Positions 27,693 to 36,412 of a stretch of DNA of 64,000 nucleotides are shown piece after piece. Location of the stretch: the NCBI RefSeq assembly GCF_019900845.1, contig NZ_CP074570.1, positions 4,092,001 to 4,156,000 of the forward strand. Direction: 5' to 3'. The number at the start of each line of letters is the position of its first letter. The stretch's first letter is position 1. The notes beneath the pieces were generated by a model. That model ran no database searches. It was given only the letters and a program-made list of their open reading frames with translations, and was not told the DNA's origin. Origin of the DNA: Paraneptunicella aestuarii. GTDB taxonomy: Bacteria > Pseudomonadota > Gammaproteobacteria > Enterobacterales > Alteromonadaceae. A program made the translations under genes and the position numbers.

Positions 27693-28493
27693 TTAGCCTA
27701 GCAGCGATAACACCTGATTCTGGTTCTGGTTCGCTTGGCTCTGAACAGCAATAGAAGCCTGACTTAAAATATCATTCGACGCTCTTTCAGCAGTCGCCTG
27801 AGCATAATCCAGGTCTCCAATTCGGCTGTTAGCTGCCGCAACATTTTCCTGAGTTTGAGCCAGATTACGAGCTGCACTTTCAAAGCGATTCTGAATAGCA
27901 CCCAGTTCAGCACGTTCACTACCAACGTACTCAAGTGCATCATCAGCTGCAGACAGCGCATCTTGAGCACCTTGAGCAGTTGTCACATCAACACTCAAAA
28001 TGCCACTTAGTGCAGAAGCAATGTCTTTCGTTCCTACACTAATGTTTTGCCCTGAATTGGCACCCACCAGAAAATCCACGCTACCATCAGAAGTTAACAG
28101 CTTTTTGCCACCAAACTCAGTTTGCTCAACAGTTTGCTGAATATTCTGTTGCAACTGGCTAATCTCAGACTGAATCGCTTTGCGATCACCAGCACTCAGA
28201 ATGCCATTGCCAGCTTGAATAGATAACTCACGGATACGGTTAACATCGCTATTAATACCTGACAAGCCACCTTCAGCAACTTGCGATAACGATATACCGT
28301 CTAATGAATTACGATACGCCTGACCAAGCCCATTTTGTTGCGCAGTCAAGCGGTCAATAATTTGTTGTGCGGCAGCACCATCAGCAGCTTTATTAATTCG
28401 CTTACCCGATGCTAAACGCTCAAACAACGTGTCTTGCTTATTTTGCACCTGTTGCAAAATAGACGAATTGTTCTTAGTACTTAGATTAATCAT
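27693..28493 (-). CDS. Flagellin (compact, no hypervariable domain)
   Basis: Filament subunit of 266 residues. The N-terminal D0/D1 helices (LASGKRINKAADGAAAQQI, then GLSQVAEG-like ISLSQVAEGGLSGINSDVNR) and C-terminal D1/D0 helices (SRIGDLDYAQATAERASND, then QANQNQNQVLSLLG) are complete, joined by a short ~60-residue middle. This is a minimal flagellin lacking D2/D3. The ATG has AGGGGGT upstream. It faces fleQ across the insertion sequence. The genes flaG, fliD and fliS that commonly follow flagellin are not present in this window. Confidence 0.94.
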   Translation of the reverse strand: MINLSTKNNSSILQQVQNKQDTLFERLASGKRINKAADGAAAQQIIDRLTAQQNGLGQAYRNSLDGISLSQVAEGGLSGINSDVNRIRELSIQAGNGILSAGDRKAIQSEISQLQQNIQQTVEQTEFGGKKLLTSDGSVDFLVGANSGQNISVGTKDIASALSGILSVDVTTAQGAQDALSAADDALEYVGSERAELGAIQNRFESAARNLAQTQENVAAANSRIGDLDYAQATAERASNDILSQASIAVQSQANQNQNQVLSLLG

Positions 28494-28521
28494 AATCTAC
28501 CCCCTTTATACCTCATTGGTG

Positions 28522-28550
28522 AGTATAGCAAAGGCATGCTTAAATAGTAA
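28522..28550 (-). promoter_or_regulatory. Possible sigma-70 promoter of flagellin
   Basis: The minus strand reads TTACTA, 17 bases, then TATACT with an extended TGC ahead of the -10 box, 30-60 bp before the flagellin ATG. No sigma-28 (TAAA/GCCGAT) or sigma-54 motif was found in this orientation, which is unusual for a flagellin gene. Confidence 0.4.
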
Positions 28551-28596
28551 CCAGACGAATGTTATTAATATTGATACTTGTGTTAACTCTGAATAC

Positions 28597-28623
28597 TAAA
28601 GAAAAGATAAAAATAGCCGAGGA
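28597..28623 (+). promoter_or_regulatory. Sigma-28-like motif pointing away from flagellin
   Basis: TAAAGAAA, exactly 11 bases, then GCCGAGGA matches the sigma-28 consensus TAAAGTTT-N11-GCCGATAA at 12 of 16 positions. It lies on the plus strand upstream of flagellin and points towards an inverted-repeat region and the antisense side of a pseudogene. It may be fortuitous. Confidence 0.35.
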
Positions 28624-28648
28624 GATAGAAAGCGACTCCGACCATCCT

Positions 28649-28761
28649 TTTTTACTTATTGAAAATTAAGCAATAAACGAATTTTCAACCGTTTTCACTA
28701 TTGCTATCAATGCCTATCCGGGCATCACTTTTATTCATTGAAAATCAAGTAAAAAGGGAAG
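28649..28761. repeat. Large imperfect inverted repeat upstream of flagellin
   Basis: CCTTTTTTACTT near 28650 pairs with AAGTAAAAAGGG near 28750 (one mismatch). Inside are TTGAAAATT/AATTTTCAA and further ATTGAAAAT copies. The sequence has no coding potential and could fold as one long hairpin. It may be a MITE remnant or a structured transcript from the sigma-28-like motif. Confidence 0.45.
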
Positions 28762-28813
28762 CGCAATGACTTCCCCATATAGGTATTGCTGCAATTTTTT
28801 ATACCAATAACTG

Positions 28814-28840
28814 ATTAATTAAGCCCAGTTAGGGATAATT
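28814..28840 (+). repeat. Degenerate copy of the MITE-like terminal repeat
   Basis: ATTAATTAAGCCC followed by AGTTAGGGATAATT resembles the end sequence at 26026-26048, with several substitutions. It lies at the 3' end of the neighbouring pseudogene. The relationship is suggestive only. Confidence 0.35.
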
Positions 28841-29492
28841 AAAACGGATTGCCGCCATTAACAGCATAAAAACCTAATCCTCCACCAGAACTATATTGCT
28901 CAACGGCAACGAGTAAAGGAGTGACGACACACTTCTCAGCTTCCCAAGTAATTTTGGCATTAACATTGTGAGGTGTGGATGTTCCTGACAAATCAATCTG
29001 CCCCATTGTACCTGCCGCCATTACAGCGCTATTGGTGCTTCTTGGGTCGTTTGTTGATGAGAATACAGCATACACATTTGAACTATCAGTTGCGCTAAAT
29101 ATCTGTTCCAAACTATCAGTCACCTGTAGAGAATTAAGAGCAAACCCTCAGCCGCAGGGAAGCGGCTGTGGAGCCTACATGGAAGTATCCACGGCGAGTT
29201 TGCGATAAATCTCTATGGGTGACTGACAATTAAACACAGCTATTTAGGCTGCCCGGAATTTCCGTTAACGTAATTCAAGCCTACTTTTACCGTTACAGAC
29301 TCACCCGAAATATTGTGGATCATGAGATACCCCACACGAGTATTCGCATCATTAACGTAGGTAGATATTACTCACATATGCTGAATTTGAATAAATAAAG
29401 GGCGTTCCTTCAATCACTTTAGCAGTACATTGAACTGCTTGAACATTGACTGAAACCCAAAGAGCCAAAGAAGATAAGGCAACACCTAACAT
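28839..29492 (-). pseudogene. Broken gene for a small secreted protein
   Basis: Reading the minus strand, a signal peptide (MLGVALSSLALWVSVNVQA) leads to VQCTAKVIEGTPFIYSNSAY and then a stop after a one-base frameshift near 29365. The next frame continues as VNDANTRVGYLMIHNISGES and VTVKVGLNYVNGNSGQPK. The 153-bp palindromic repeat at 29095-29247 then interrupts it. The coding sense resumes as ATDSSNVYAVFSSTNDPRST and ends FYAVNGGNPF at 28839. The original start may have been an ATG, now ATT, a few codons upstream behind AAGG. The family is not recognised. At least two lesions make it non-functional. Confidence 0.75.
29095..29247. repeat. 153-bp palindromic repeat, copy 1
   Basis: The element is bounded by CTAAATA and TATTTAG, with inner arms CAGTCACC...GGTGACTG and GCAAAC...GTTTGC. 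A central hairpin, CAGCCGC, loop AGGGAA, GCGGCTG, is at 29149-29168. It lies inside the secreted-protein pseudogene, which shows it is mobile or was once mobile. Copies 2 and 3 are at 31323-31475 and 49115-49299. Confidence 0.85.
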
Positions 29493-29898
29493 TTTGATTA
29501 ACTTAATAATTGATTACCTTTACTTTTACACAAAAACATAAAGACATGAGCAAAAATGAAAAACAAAGCCATGTCACTCCTATACTCCTATTTATAGAAA
29601 TATATAAAAGCCCACACAAACGACATCAAAAAACCTTTAATTTCAATTACTTAAAAAACAAACAGGTGTTAACAGCCTAATTCGAAATGGAATATTAAAG
29701 AACATTTACAGTAGTAACAGCAACACTATCAATAAAAAACAACACAGAAATCAAAAATAATTAGTACAATTTAATAACATTTTTATTGCCTCACGAAGTT
29801 CATCAACAATATTAAAATCAATCAACAAATTAATTGGAGTAAAGATTAGAAAAAACATACCATTAAACTTGACGATTTAACTAAGAGTCTATTGCTGA
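29493..29898. other. AT-rich intergenic region
   Basis: Very AT-rich spacer between the pseudogene start and the diguanylate cyclase gene. I see no open frame of useful length and no clear sigma-28, sigma-54 or sigma-70 promoter. The cyclase promoter is presumably here. Confidence 0.6.
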
Positions 29899-31197
29899 AT
29901 GAACTTCCGTGAAAAGAAAAGGAAAAATACACCTTCTTATCAAAAGCCGATTGATAAACCACTTCTATTAATTGAAGACAGCAGAAGCATTTCCAATATT
30001 ATCGAGAGTCATATTCATGAGAAATGGGGCTGCCCAGTTCATAAAGCGGGGAGTTACGCTGAGGCCATAAAACAATTAAAAGCCCATCGCACGGAATACT
30101 TCCTGGCTATTTGTGATCTCAACTTACCTGATGCACCCAATGGTGAAATCATGGACTTGATCAAGCGTACTGGCTTACCTGCAATAATCATTACAGGTTC
30201 AGTGGAAAAAGGTCACAAACAAAAGAGCGACTATAATCGAATTTTTGACTTCATACTCAAAAGCCAGCCAAACTCCGTCGGTTATTTGATCGAGCAAGTG
30301 GGGCGCTTCTACTATAACCAATATACAACTTTACTGATCGTCGATGATTCCAAATTATCTCGAGAAATGCTCAGCCAGGTTTTATCTGATCAAAACTTCA
30401 AGGTGCTAACAGCCGACAGCGGAGAATCTGCTCTGGAAGTTATAAAAAAACATCCTGAAATCAAGCTGGTTGTTTCTGATTATGTGATGCCCGCAATGAA
30501 TGGCGTTGAGCTCACTGTGGCATTACGTAAAAAACATAACAAATCCAAACTTGCGATCATTGGCATTTCATCCGACAACGAAGCCAGACTAGGCCTGGAG
30601 TTCATTCGTAATGGAGCTAATGACTTCCTGACCAAACCATTCCTCATTGAAGAACTAAGTATTCGGATTAACCAAAACCTGGATACGATGAAATATATTG
30701 AAGTCATCGAGAACATTGCAAACAGGGATTACTTAACCAACCTTTACAACCGTCGCTATTTTTATGATGAGGGTTATGGGTTATTAAAGAATGCCATGAA
30801 GTGCGATGAGCCTTTCTGCACCGCTATCTTCGATATTGATTTCTTCAAAAAAATTAACGACTCTCATGGACATGATGTCGGTGACAAGGTACTGGAACAA
30901 TTTGCACAACTTCTAAAGCAATACTTTTCTAATGACCTCATTGCACGCATTGGAGGAGAAGAATTTGTTGCCATCATTAAAGCCCCTGCACCTGAAGCCA
31001 GACAACAACTGGAAAAGTTTAGAGAAGCTCTCAGTAACACACGTTTTGAGTATGAAGATAATCTTATTCCTGTTACAACCAGTATCGGATTTAATTCAAT
31101 CAAAGAAGCGTCTCTGGATCGCATGTTAAAAATTGCCGACGATTATCTTTATCAAGCCAAAGAATCAGGCAGAAACAAGGTGATGGGAGCAGAATAG
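29899..31197 (+). CDS. Response regulator with two receiver domains and GGDEF domain (diguanylate cyclase)
   Basis: A 432-residue protein of REC-REC-GGDEF layout that should make cyclic-di-GMP. The first receiver (about residues 20-135) has LLLIEDS, phospho-Asp in AICDLNLPDA and a Thr in IIITGS. The second (about 145-265) has LLIVDDSKLSREM, VVSDYVMPAMNG and FLTKPF. The GGDEF domain has RDYLTNLYNRRYFYDEG, FDIDFFKKINDSHGHDVGD and active-site ARIGGEEF. The product-inhibition RxxD motif just ahead of GGEEF is absent. It has no membrane segment. It lies close to flagellin and fleQ and is monocistronic; its cognate kinase is unknown. Confidence 0.93.
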   Translation: MNFREKKRKNTPSYQKPIDKPLLLIEDSRSISNIIESHIHEKWGCPVHKAGSYAEAIKQLKAHRTEYFLAICDLNLPDAPNGEIMDLIKRTGLPAIIITGSVEKGHKQKSDYNRIFDFILKSQPNSVGYLIEQVGRFYYNQYTTLLIVDDSKLSREMLSQVLSDQNFKVLTADSGESALEVIKKHPEIKLVVSDYVMPAMNGVELTVALRKKHNKSKLAIIGISSDNEARLGLEFIRNGANDFLTKPFLIEELSIRINQNLDTMKYIEVIENIANRDYLTNLYNRRYFYDEGYGLLKNAMKCDEPFCTAIFDIDFFKKINDSHGHDVGDKVLEQFAQLLKQYFSNDLIARIGGEEFVAIIKAPAPEARQQLEKFREALSNTRFEYEDNLIPVTTSIGFNSIKEASLDRMLKIADDYLYQAKESGRNKVMGAE

Positions 31198-31322
31198 TCA
31201 AGAATGGAGAAATATACTTCTCCTTTCTCCATCAACATCATCCATCGCATATGCTTTTCAAATTCGAAGTAATTATCTCCCTTTAAATTATTGAAAGTGG
31301 GAACAATCCTTTACTGCATAAT

Positions 31323-31475
31323 CTAAATAAATGTGCGTAATTACGAGTCACCTATAGAAAGTGATAAGCAGACCCACCGTCGCAGGAAAGCGACGGTGGC
31401 GCTTCCACGGATCGATTAACAGCGAGTCTGCGATAAATTTCTATTGGTGACTGATAGCTTGGACTCATTAACTAG
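31323..31475. repeat. 153-bp palindromic repeat, copy 2
   Basis: Same length and architecture as copy 1, in inverse overall orientation: it begins CTAAATAAATGTGCG and ends near CTAG. The arm GCAGAC/GTCTGC and central stem CCACCGTCGC, loop AGGAAA, GCGACGGTGG (31374-31399) differ from copy 1 by paired changes that keep the stems. It lies between the diguanylate cyclase and the LamG-FAD gene, about 110 bp ahead of the latter. Confidence 0.85.
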
Positions 31476-31588
31476 AGTATTAATTTAACCTATAATAAGC
31501 TGTAATATGGTGTAATAGTCTTCCCTGCCGAGATTACTTAACATCGACAAAACATCAATAACCTTGATCTTTGTCTAACGAGCACCTC

Positions 31589-33877
31589 ATGACACAAGCA
31601 GTAGCATTTTCCCCTTATGCACCTACAGAACAAGCCGTTCCGAATCACTTTGCGAAATTCGATTTTTCTATTGAATGTTGGTTAAAACTACAAGGACACG
31701 GCACCCTATTCCAGCATAATCCCGCTCCTAATATAGCCTTTTCGGTTTCCGTTTCAGAAGAAGGTAACCTATCGATACATTATCGAAAAAGAGAGCTAAA
31801 TATTAACCTCATTAGTGTGCAGGGAGGGATCAATCTGGCACGCTGGACACATACTCTCATTATAAAAAACCAACAATCCATTCAACTCTTCGCAAATGGT
31901 ACACCTATCGTTATGCGCGAAATGCCTTGCCACGCAAATAATACAAACGTCAATCAGCAGCATCCGAAACAGATTAATAATGTCATCCAGGGATTGTTAA
32001 TTGGCGACAATTCCATCCCAAATACACTCAACGGCATCATAAAAGAACTCACTGTTTGGAACATAGCGCTACCAGAAAAGGACGCAAAAACACATTACGA
32101 ACAAACATTTTGCTCATGCCGGAAACCCAATGACATTAGCGACCCGATATTTTCGAGTAAAAGCATTCAATCAGCGATTCCAGTAGCCAAACTTAAGCAC
32201 TTCATCTCACTGACATTTGACAATCAATCAAATTACTCATTGCAAAAAACAGAACAGAATCAAAACAGCTCGTCAGAATGGCCTCAATACATAGCACCAA
32301 AAGAATCCATTTCTATCAACTATGAAGAAGTATCCTATAGCCACTTCGTCACACGCCAAGCAATGTATATGGCACAGCAAAACCCCAAAGTAAAATTTTG
32401 CATTACATTAACCAAATCAGAACATGCAAGTCAGTCTTTGGTTAGAGTAACTACATCCAAATACCTGAGCAGAAACATACAAATTCAGGAAAACACTGAT
32501 ACTCATCTCAAAGCACATGTTGTGATTTATAATGTTTCCGAACATTTAACCAACGAACCTCTTCAACCAGATCTGAAAAGTTCAAAACAGAACGACAGGC
32601 ACGAAGAAATTTCCACAATCAATAACGCTCAAATGGTGAATCGGGATATTTCTCAAATCGATCATGTTAAATTCGATCCCGATACTCAGATTGCATGCAT
32701 TGGTGCAGGGGGGAAAATAAGCCAGATCACAGCAAAGTTGGCTATGCACAACGTCATGATTGCTCATGGAATTGACGCCAACGCCAACATTACAACATCT
32801 ATCTCAGCTCACCACACAGGCCCTTGGACAAGAACAAGAGGAATGTGTACTGAACACCTGATTGCAGCAGAAGTCGTATTACCCGATGGTTCTTTGGAAA
32901 CGACTTCCGAAATACATTCTCCACAGCAATATTGGGCTATAAAAACACAAGGCCATCCACAATCAGGCACAGTCACTCAATATTATTTCAAAACCTTCCC
33001 CATGCCAGCACAACTGCTTAAATTTGAACTGGAGTGGAATCCCTATACATCATACCCCCTACACCTCAAAGGAATACCAACACTTGATGTGCTCTCCATA
33101 TGGGAGCAACTGATTGGGGCATCACACATTGAACAGCTAACAGGTTCATATTTGAAAATTAATGCGACTTCAGGAGCAACCAAACATCAATTTGACTATC
33201 GTTCATGTGTCCATAATTGCCAGATGCATGGATATTGGCAAGGTTCTCCTATGGAGCTGGAAGATTTTATTGAAAATAAATGGGGAGCCGCTGGGGCAAA
33301 ACCTGACAATATCAACATCCAGGGAATAGCCGGACTGGGGCATAATTACCAAGCCGAGTTGAATCATTTATGGTTTAGGGAATCCGTTCATAATGTGTGT
33401 TTGGAAGAAATAAAACACGATAAATTCAATTTGCCTCCCGACCAAAATGATCCACTATTACACCAAACAGTGATTAGTTTTTCCTCTCATAAAGGCTTAG
33501 GCCAACAGGGTCACAAGGCTCTTTTGCATAGCTTAAATAATGAGATTGCGCATGAAACAGCCCGACAACTAGGTATTTTTAATTATGTGACGCTTGAAGC
33601 CATTGCAGGAAAACATTTTAAAGCCAAACACTCTAAAAAAGTAAACGAGTTAACGCCATATCAGCGCTCACTTTACGCTCTTCGATTCCAAGCAAGCATA
33701 CCAATCCAGAGCCACACTTCAAGAAATGACATAACTCTTACTCACACAATAACTCAAGCTCAGCAATGGATAGACAATTGCAAACAATTGCATTTGCCGA
33801 ACACATCAAAATTATTTCGAGCCAGAAAAAACCACTATCAACAACATAATTCGAATAGAAACAGTCTGATAACCTGA
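31589..33877 (+). CDS. LamG-like plus FAD-binding (PCMH-type) fusion protein
   Basis: An unusual ~762-residue multidomain protein without a signal peptide or membrane segment. Residues ~15-190 look like a LamG/concanavalin-type sandwich (FSIECWLKLQGHGTLFQ, then NGIIKELTVWNIALPEKDA). Residues ~205-315 are a beta-rich region with a Trp-Pro core (SSEWPQYIAPKESISINYEE), loosely like aegerolysin or actinoporin folds. Residues ~360-470 resemble the second half of a PCMH FAD-binding domain (CIGAGGKISQITAKLAMHNV, then LIAAEVVLPDGSLETTSEI and GTVTQYYFKTF). The 300-residue C-terminal part is not recognised and has no clear BBE motif. ATG 31589 is chosen over TTG 31571. Function and substrate are unknown; it stands alone. 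Confidence 0.6.
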   Translation: MTQAVAFSPYAPTEQAVPNHFAKFDFSIECWLKLQGHGTLFQHNPAPNIAFSVSVSEEGNLSIHYRKRELNINLISVQGGINLARWTHTLIIKNQQSIQLFANGTPIVMREMPCHANNTNVNQQHPKQINNVIQGLLIGDNSIPNTLNGIIKELTVWNIALPEKDAKTHYEQTFCSCRKPNDISDPIFSSKSIQSAIPVAKLKHFISLTFDNQSNYSLQKTEQNQNSSSEWPQYIAPKESISINYEEVSYSHFVTRQAMYMAQQNPKVKFCITLTKSEHASQSLVRVTTSKYLSRNIQIQENTDTHLKAHVVIYNVSEHLTNEPLQPDLKSSKQNDRHEEISTINNAQMVNRDISQIDHVKFDPDTQIACIGAGGKISQITAKLAMHNVMIAHGIDANANITTSISAHHTGPWTRTRGMCTEHLIAAEVVLPDGSLETTSEIHSPQQYWAIKTQGHPQSGTVTQYYFKTFPMPAQLLKFELEWNPYTSYPLHLKGIPTLDVLSIWEQLIGASHIEQLTGSYLKINATSGATKHQFDYRSCVHNCQMHGYWQGSPMELEDFIENKWGAAGAKPDNINIQGIAGLGHNYQAELNHLWFRESVHNVCLEEIKHDKFNLPPDQNDPLLHQTVISFSSHKGLGQQGHKALLHSLNNEIAHETARQLGIFNYVTLEAIAGKHFKAKHSKKVNELTPYQRSLYALRFQASIPIQSHTSRNDITLTHTITQAQQWIDNCKQLHLPNTSKLFRARKNHYQQHNSNRNSLIT

Positions 33878-34183
33878 TAAGTAACCTGAATTCGGGATAA
33901 GTAAGTAGTAATGTAAATTCCTCTAATTTGTTTACACTTGGAACTTAGACGACAAATCCATGTCTACCTTGCAATTGTTGCATGACTGAATCGGTTAAAA
34001 ATCGAAAAAATAAGGAAAAACAGCACGATGAAAGAGCACCGAAAAACACTCTATTCAAGCAAATTTCAATAATTAATCTGGCTTTTTTTAGTTCTGCACT
34101 GGTAAATACCCGTGGAAGCGATAAAATTGCCTTCTAAATCACAGAAATCCTGTTCATTTAAGGCTTCATTTTTTAATCACTGT
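33878..34183. other. Intergenic region before lptD
   Basis: About 300 bp that should hold the lptD promoter, although no confident -35/-10 pair stands out. At its left edge, 33889-33906 (AATTCGGGATAAGTAAGT) repeats the MITE-like terminal sequence near 26239-26252 with one change. A plus-strand frame open from 34112 is only an upstream extension of lptD. Confidence 0.5.
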
Positions 34184-36397
34184 ATGAATCGCAACCACTT
34201 TTATCCCTCTCTCGTTTTGCTTGGTATTGCTGCTCCGCTGGCAGCACAAGAGCAATGCCTTGCTCCTTTGGAAGCCTTTAATACCGAGACATTGGCAAAC
34301 GAAAAAGAAATCGTGGTGAAAGCCAATAATGTTGAAATTCAGCAAGACACCATCGCGCGCTTTAAAGGAAAAGTTGAAATATCGAATCAAAGTGCCCGTA
34401 TTAATGCTGAACACGCGATTATTGATAAAGATGCTCAATTATTGTCAGCAAGCGAAAATATTCGTTATGCCGACAAACAAATACAGGTAGATAGCAAAAA
34501 CGTTACGCTGGATTTATCAAGCAACAGTCTGAAGCTGGACTCCACAGAATATCGCTTGCGTCAACTCTCCGGTAGAGGAGCGGCCGATACAATAGAGCTC
34601 AATGAAGATGTCGGCTTAAAGTTGCTTGATGTGAGCTTTAGTAGTTGCCCTGCAAACGCCGAAGATTGGCGCATTCAAGCCAGCTCCATTGAGTTGAAGC
34701 CAGGCGAGCTATGGGGCACAGCGAAACACACCCGTTTTTATGTCAAAGACATTCCCGTTTTATATTTGCCTTATTTTTCATTTCCGGTAACAGAGCTTCG
34801 TCAAACGGGTTTACTATTTCCTAATATTTCCAGTTCAGACAGTACAGGTCTGGCTTATGAGCAACCTTACTACTGGAATATTCTGCCCAATCTCGACGCA
34901 ACCATTTCTCCTCGCCTGATGTCGAAAAGAGGCGTACAGCTAAAAACTGAAGTTCGATACCTGACCAAACAGCATTCAGGAGAAGTCAATCTCGAATACT
35001 TAAACAATGATAACGACAGCGTTACAGACAAAACCCGCTATTTTTATCGTTTAATGCATCAGGGAGAGCTCAATAATGCCTGGTCAATCAGTGCAGATAT
35101 GAATGGCCTGAGCGACGACAACTACATCGTTGATTTAGGTTCTGATTTTTACAATCGTGCCGACACTCATTTGTTTAAAACATTCGGCGTCAGCTATCAC
35201 GGCGACGATCTCTATTTCAGTGCTCGATTCCGGGATTTTGAAATTATTGGTGATCACCCCAGTAGTTATCGTGCATTACCGGAAATGAAGCTGAATTACG
35301 AATTATTGGATTCAGAGCATTTATCGCTCAACATAGATTCAGAATTAACCTATTTCGACAATGACGACGCCGACGTTCCCAAAGCAACCCGTCTTCATAT
35401 AGCGCCAACCCTCACATTCCCTTTCAGAACCAGTTGGGCGGAATTTCTTGCTGAAACTAGCTTATTACAAACTTTCTACTATCAGGACAATATTGATAAT
35501 TCCCCCCAGTTGGACAGAAATGCAGAAAGAACGTTAGGTCGGGTTCGACTATATGGTGCGATGTCACTGGAAAGAGAGATTAGCTGGTTTGGCGACGACG
35601 CAATTCAAACACTGGAACCCAAGTTTCAGTACCACTACACCAGCTATCAAGATCAAAACAACATTGGCCTGTACGACACCACCCGCCTGTTGAATGACGT
35701 TGTAGGTCTCTTTCGTGGTCAGGAGTTTACGGGACTGGATCGCATTAGTGATACCAACCAAATTGCACTGGGTGTGACATCCAGAGTATTGGATTCAAAT
35801 AATAAGGAACAACTCAGTATCAGTTTGGGTCAGATATTCTACTTTGACGATAATCAGGTATTAGAAGCAAACAAGGAAGACAACCGCTCAGCACTGGCTG
35901 CTGAATTAGATTGGCGTATTAGCCGTCGCTGGTTTGCACAATCAGAAGTACAGGTTTCCAGCAAAAATCAAAAAATTGAACGCAGTAACATTTCATTGGA
36001 ATATCGTTTATCCGATGACAAACTGCTGCAAATTAACCATCGTTATGTCCGAGACTTGTCGGGAGACAAGATTGACCAGATGGGTTTAACCGCAACCTGG
36101 CCGATTAGCAGTGAATGGCACTGGGTTGGACGCTATTACCGGGATCTGAATTTACACCGCACAACCGAGAGTTATGCCGGTGTTCAGTACGAATCTTGCT
36201 GCTGGGCTATGCAATTGGTTTGGCAGCGTCACTTAACAAATCGACTCGATGTACTTGGTAACCAGAGTTTCAACGAGTATGATTCCGGCATTAACTTTAG
36301 ATTCGTATTCAAAGGAATGGGCAGTGGAAGTAGTAGCAGAAAGCTACTCAATGAAGGCTTGTATGGCTACCGTCGCCCCTATTTTTTAAGTAATTAA
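34184..36397 (+). CDS. lptD: LPS-assembly protein LptD
   Basis: Outer-membrane beta-barrel that, with LptE, inserts lipopolysaccharide into the outer leaflet. I choose ATG 34184 because it places a clean signal peptide first (MNRNHFYPSLVLLGIAAPLA). The N-terminal OstA/jellyroll domain (EIVVKANNVEIQQDTIARFK) is followed by the barrel, with PVLYLPYFSFPVTELRQTG. The four cysteines used for the interdomain disulfides are all present: one just after the signal peptide, one in FSSCPANAEDW and the adjacent pair in ESCCWAMQL. It is 737 residues and is followed by surA after 15 bp. Confidence 0.96.
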   Translation: MNRNHFYPSLVLLGIAAPLAAQEQCLAPLEAFNTETLANEKEIVVKANNVEIQQDTIARFKGKVEISNQSARINAEHAIIDKDAQLLSASENIRYADKQIQVDSKNVTLDLSSNSLKLDSTEYRLRQLSGRGAADTIELNEDVGLKLLDVSFSSCPANAEDWRIQASSIELKPGELWGTAKHTRFYVKDIPVLYLPYFSFPVTELRQTGLLFPNISSSDSTGLAYEQPYYWNILPNLDATISPRLMSKRGVQLKTEVRYLTKQHSGEVNLEYLNNDNDSVTDKTRYFYRLMHQGELNNAWSISADMNGLSDDNYIVDLGSDFYNRADTHLFKTFGVSYHGDDLYFSARFRDFEIIGDHPSSYRALPEMKLNYELLDSEHLSLNIDSELTYFDNDDADVPKATRLHIAPTLTFPFRTSWAEFLAETSLLQTFYYQDNIDNSPQLDRNAERTLGRVRLYGAMSLEREISWFGDDAIQTLEPKFQYHYTSYQDQNNIGLYDTTRLLNDVVGLFRGQEFTGLDRISDTNQIALGVTSRVLDSNNKEQLSISLGQIFYFDDNQVLEANKEDNRSALAAELDWRISRRWFAQSEVQVSSKNQKIERSNISLEYRLSDDKLLQINHRYVRDLSGDKIDQMGLTATWPISSEWHWVGRYYRDLNLHRTTESYAGVQYESCCWAMQLVWQRHLTNRLDVLGNQSFNEYDSGINFRFVFKGMGSGSSSRKLLNEGLYGYRRPYFLSN

Positions 36398-36412
36398 ATA
36401 AGTCATTTATCC

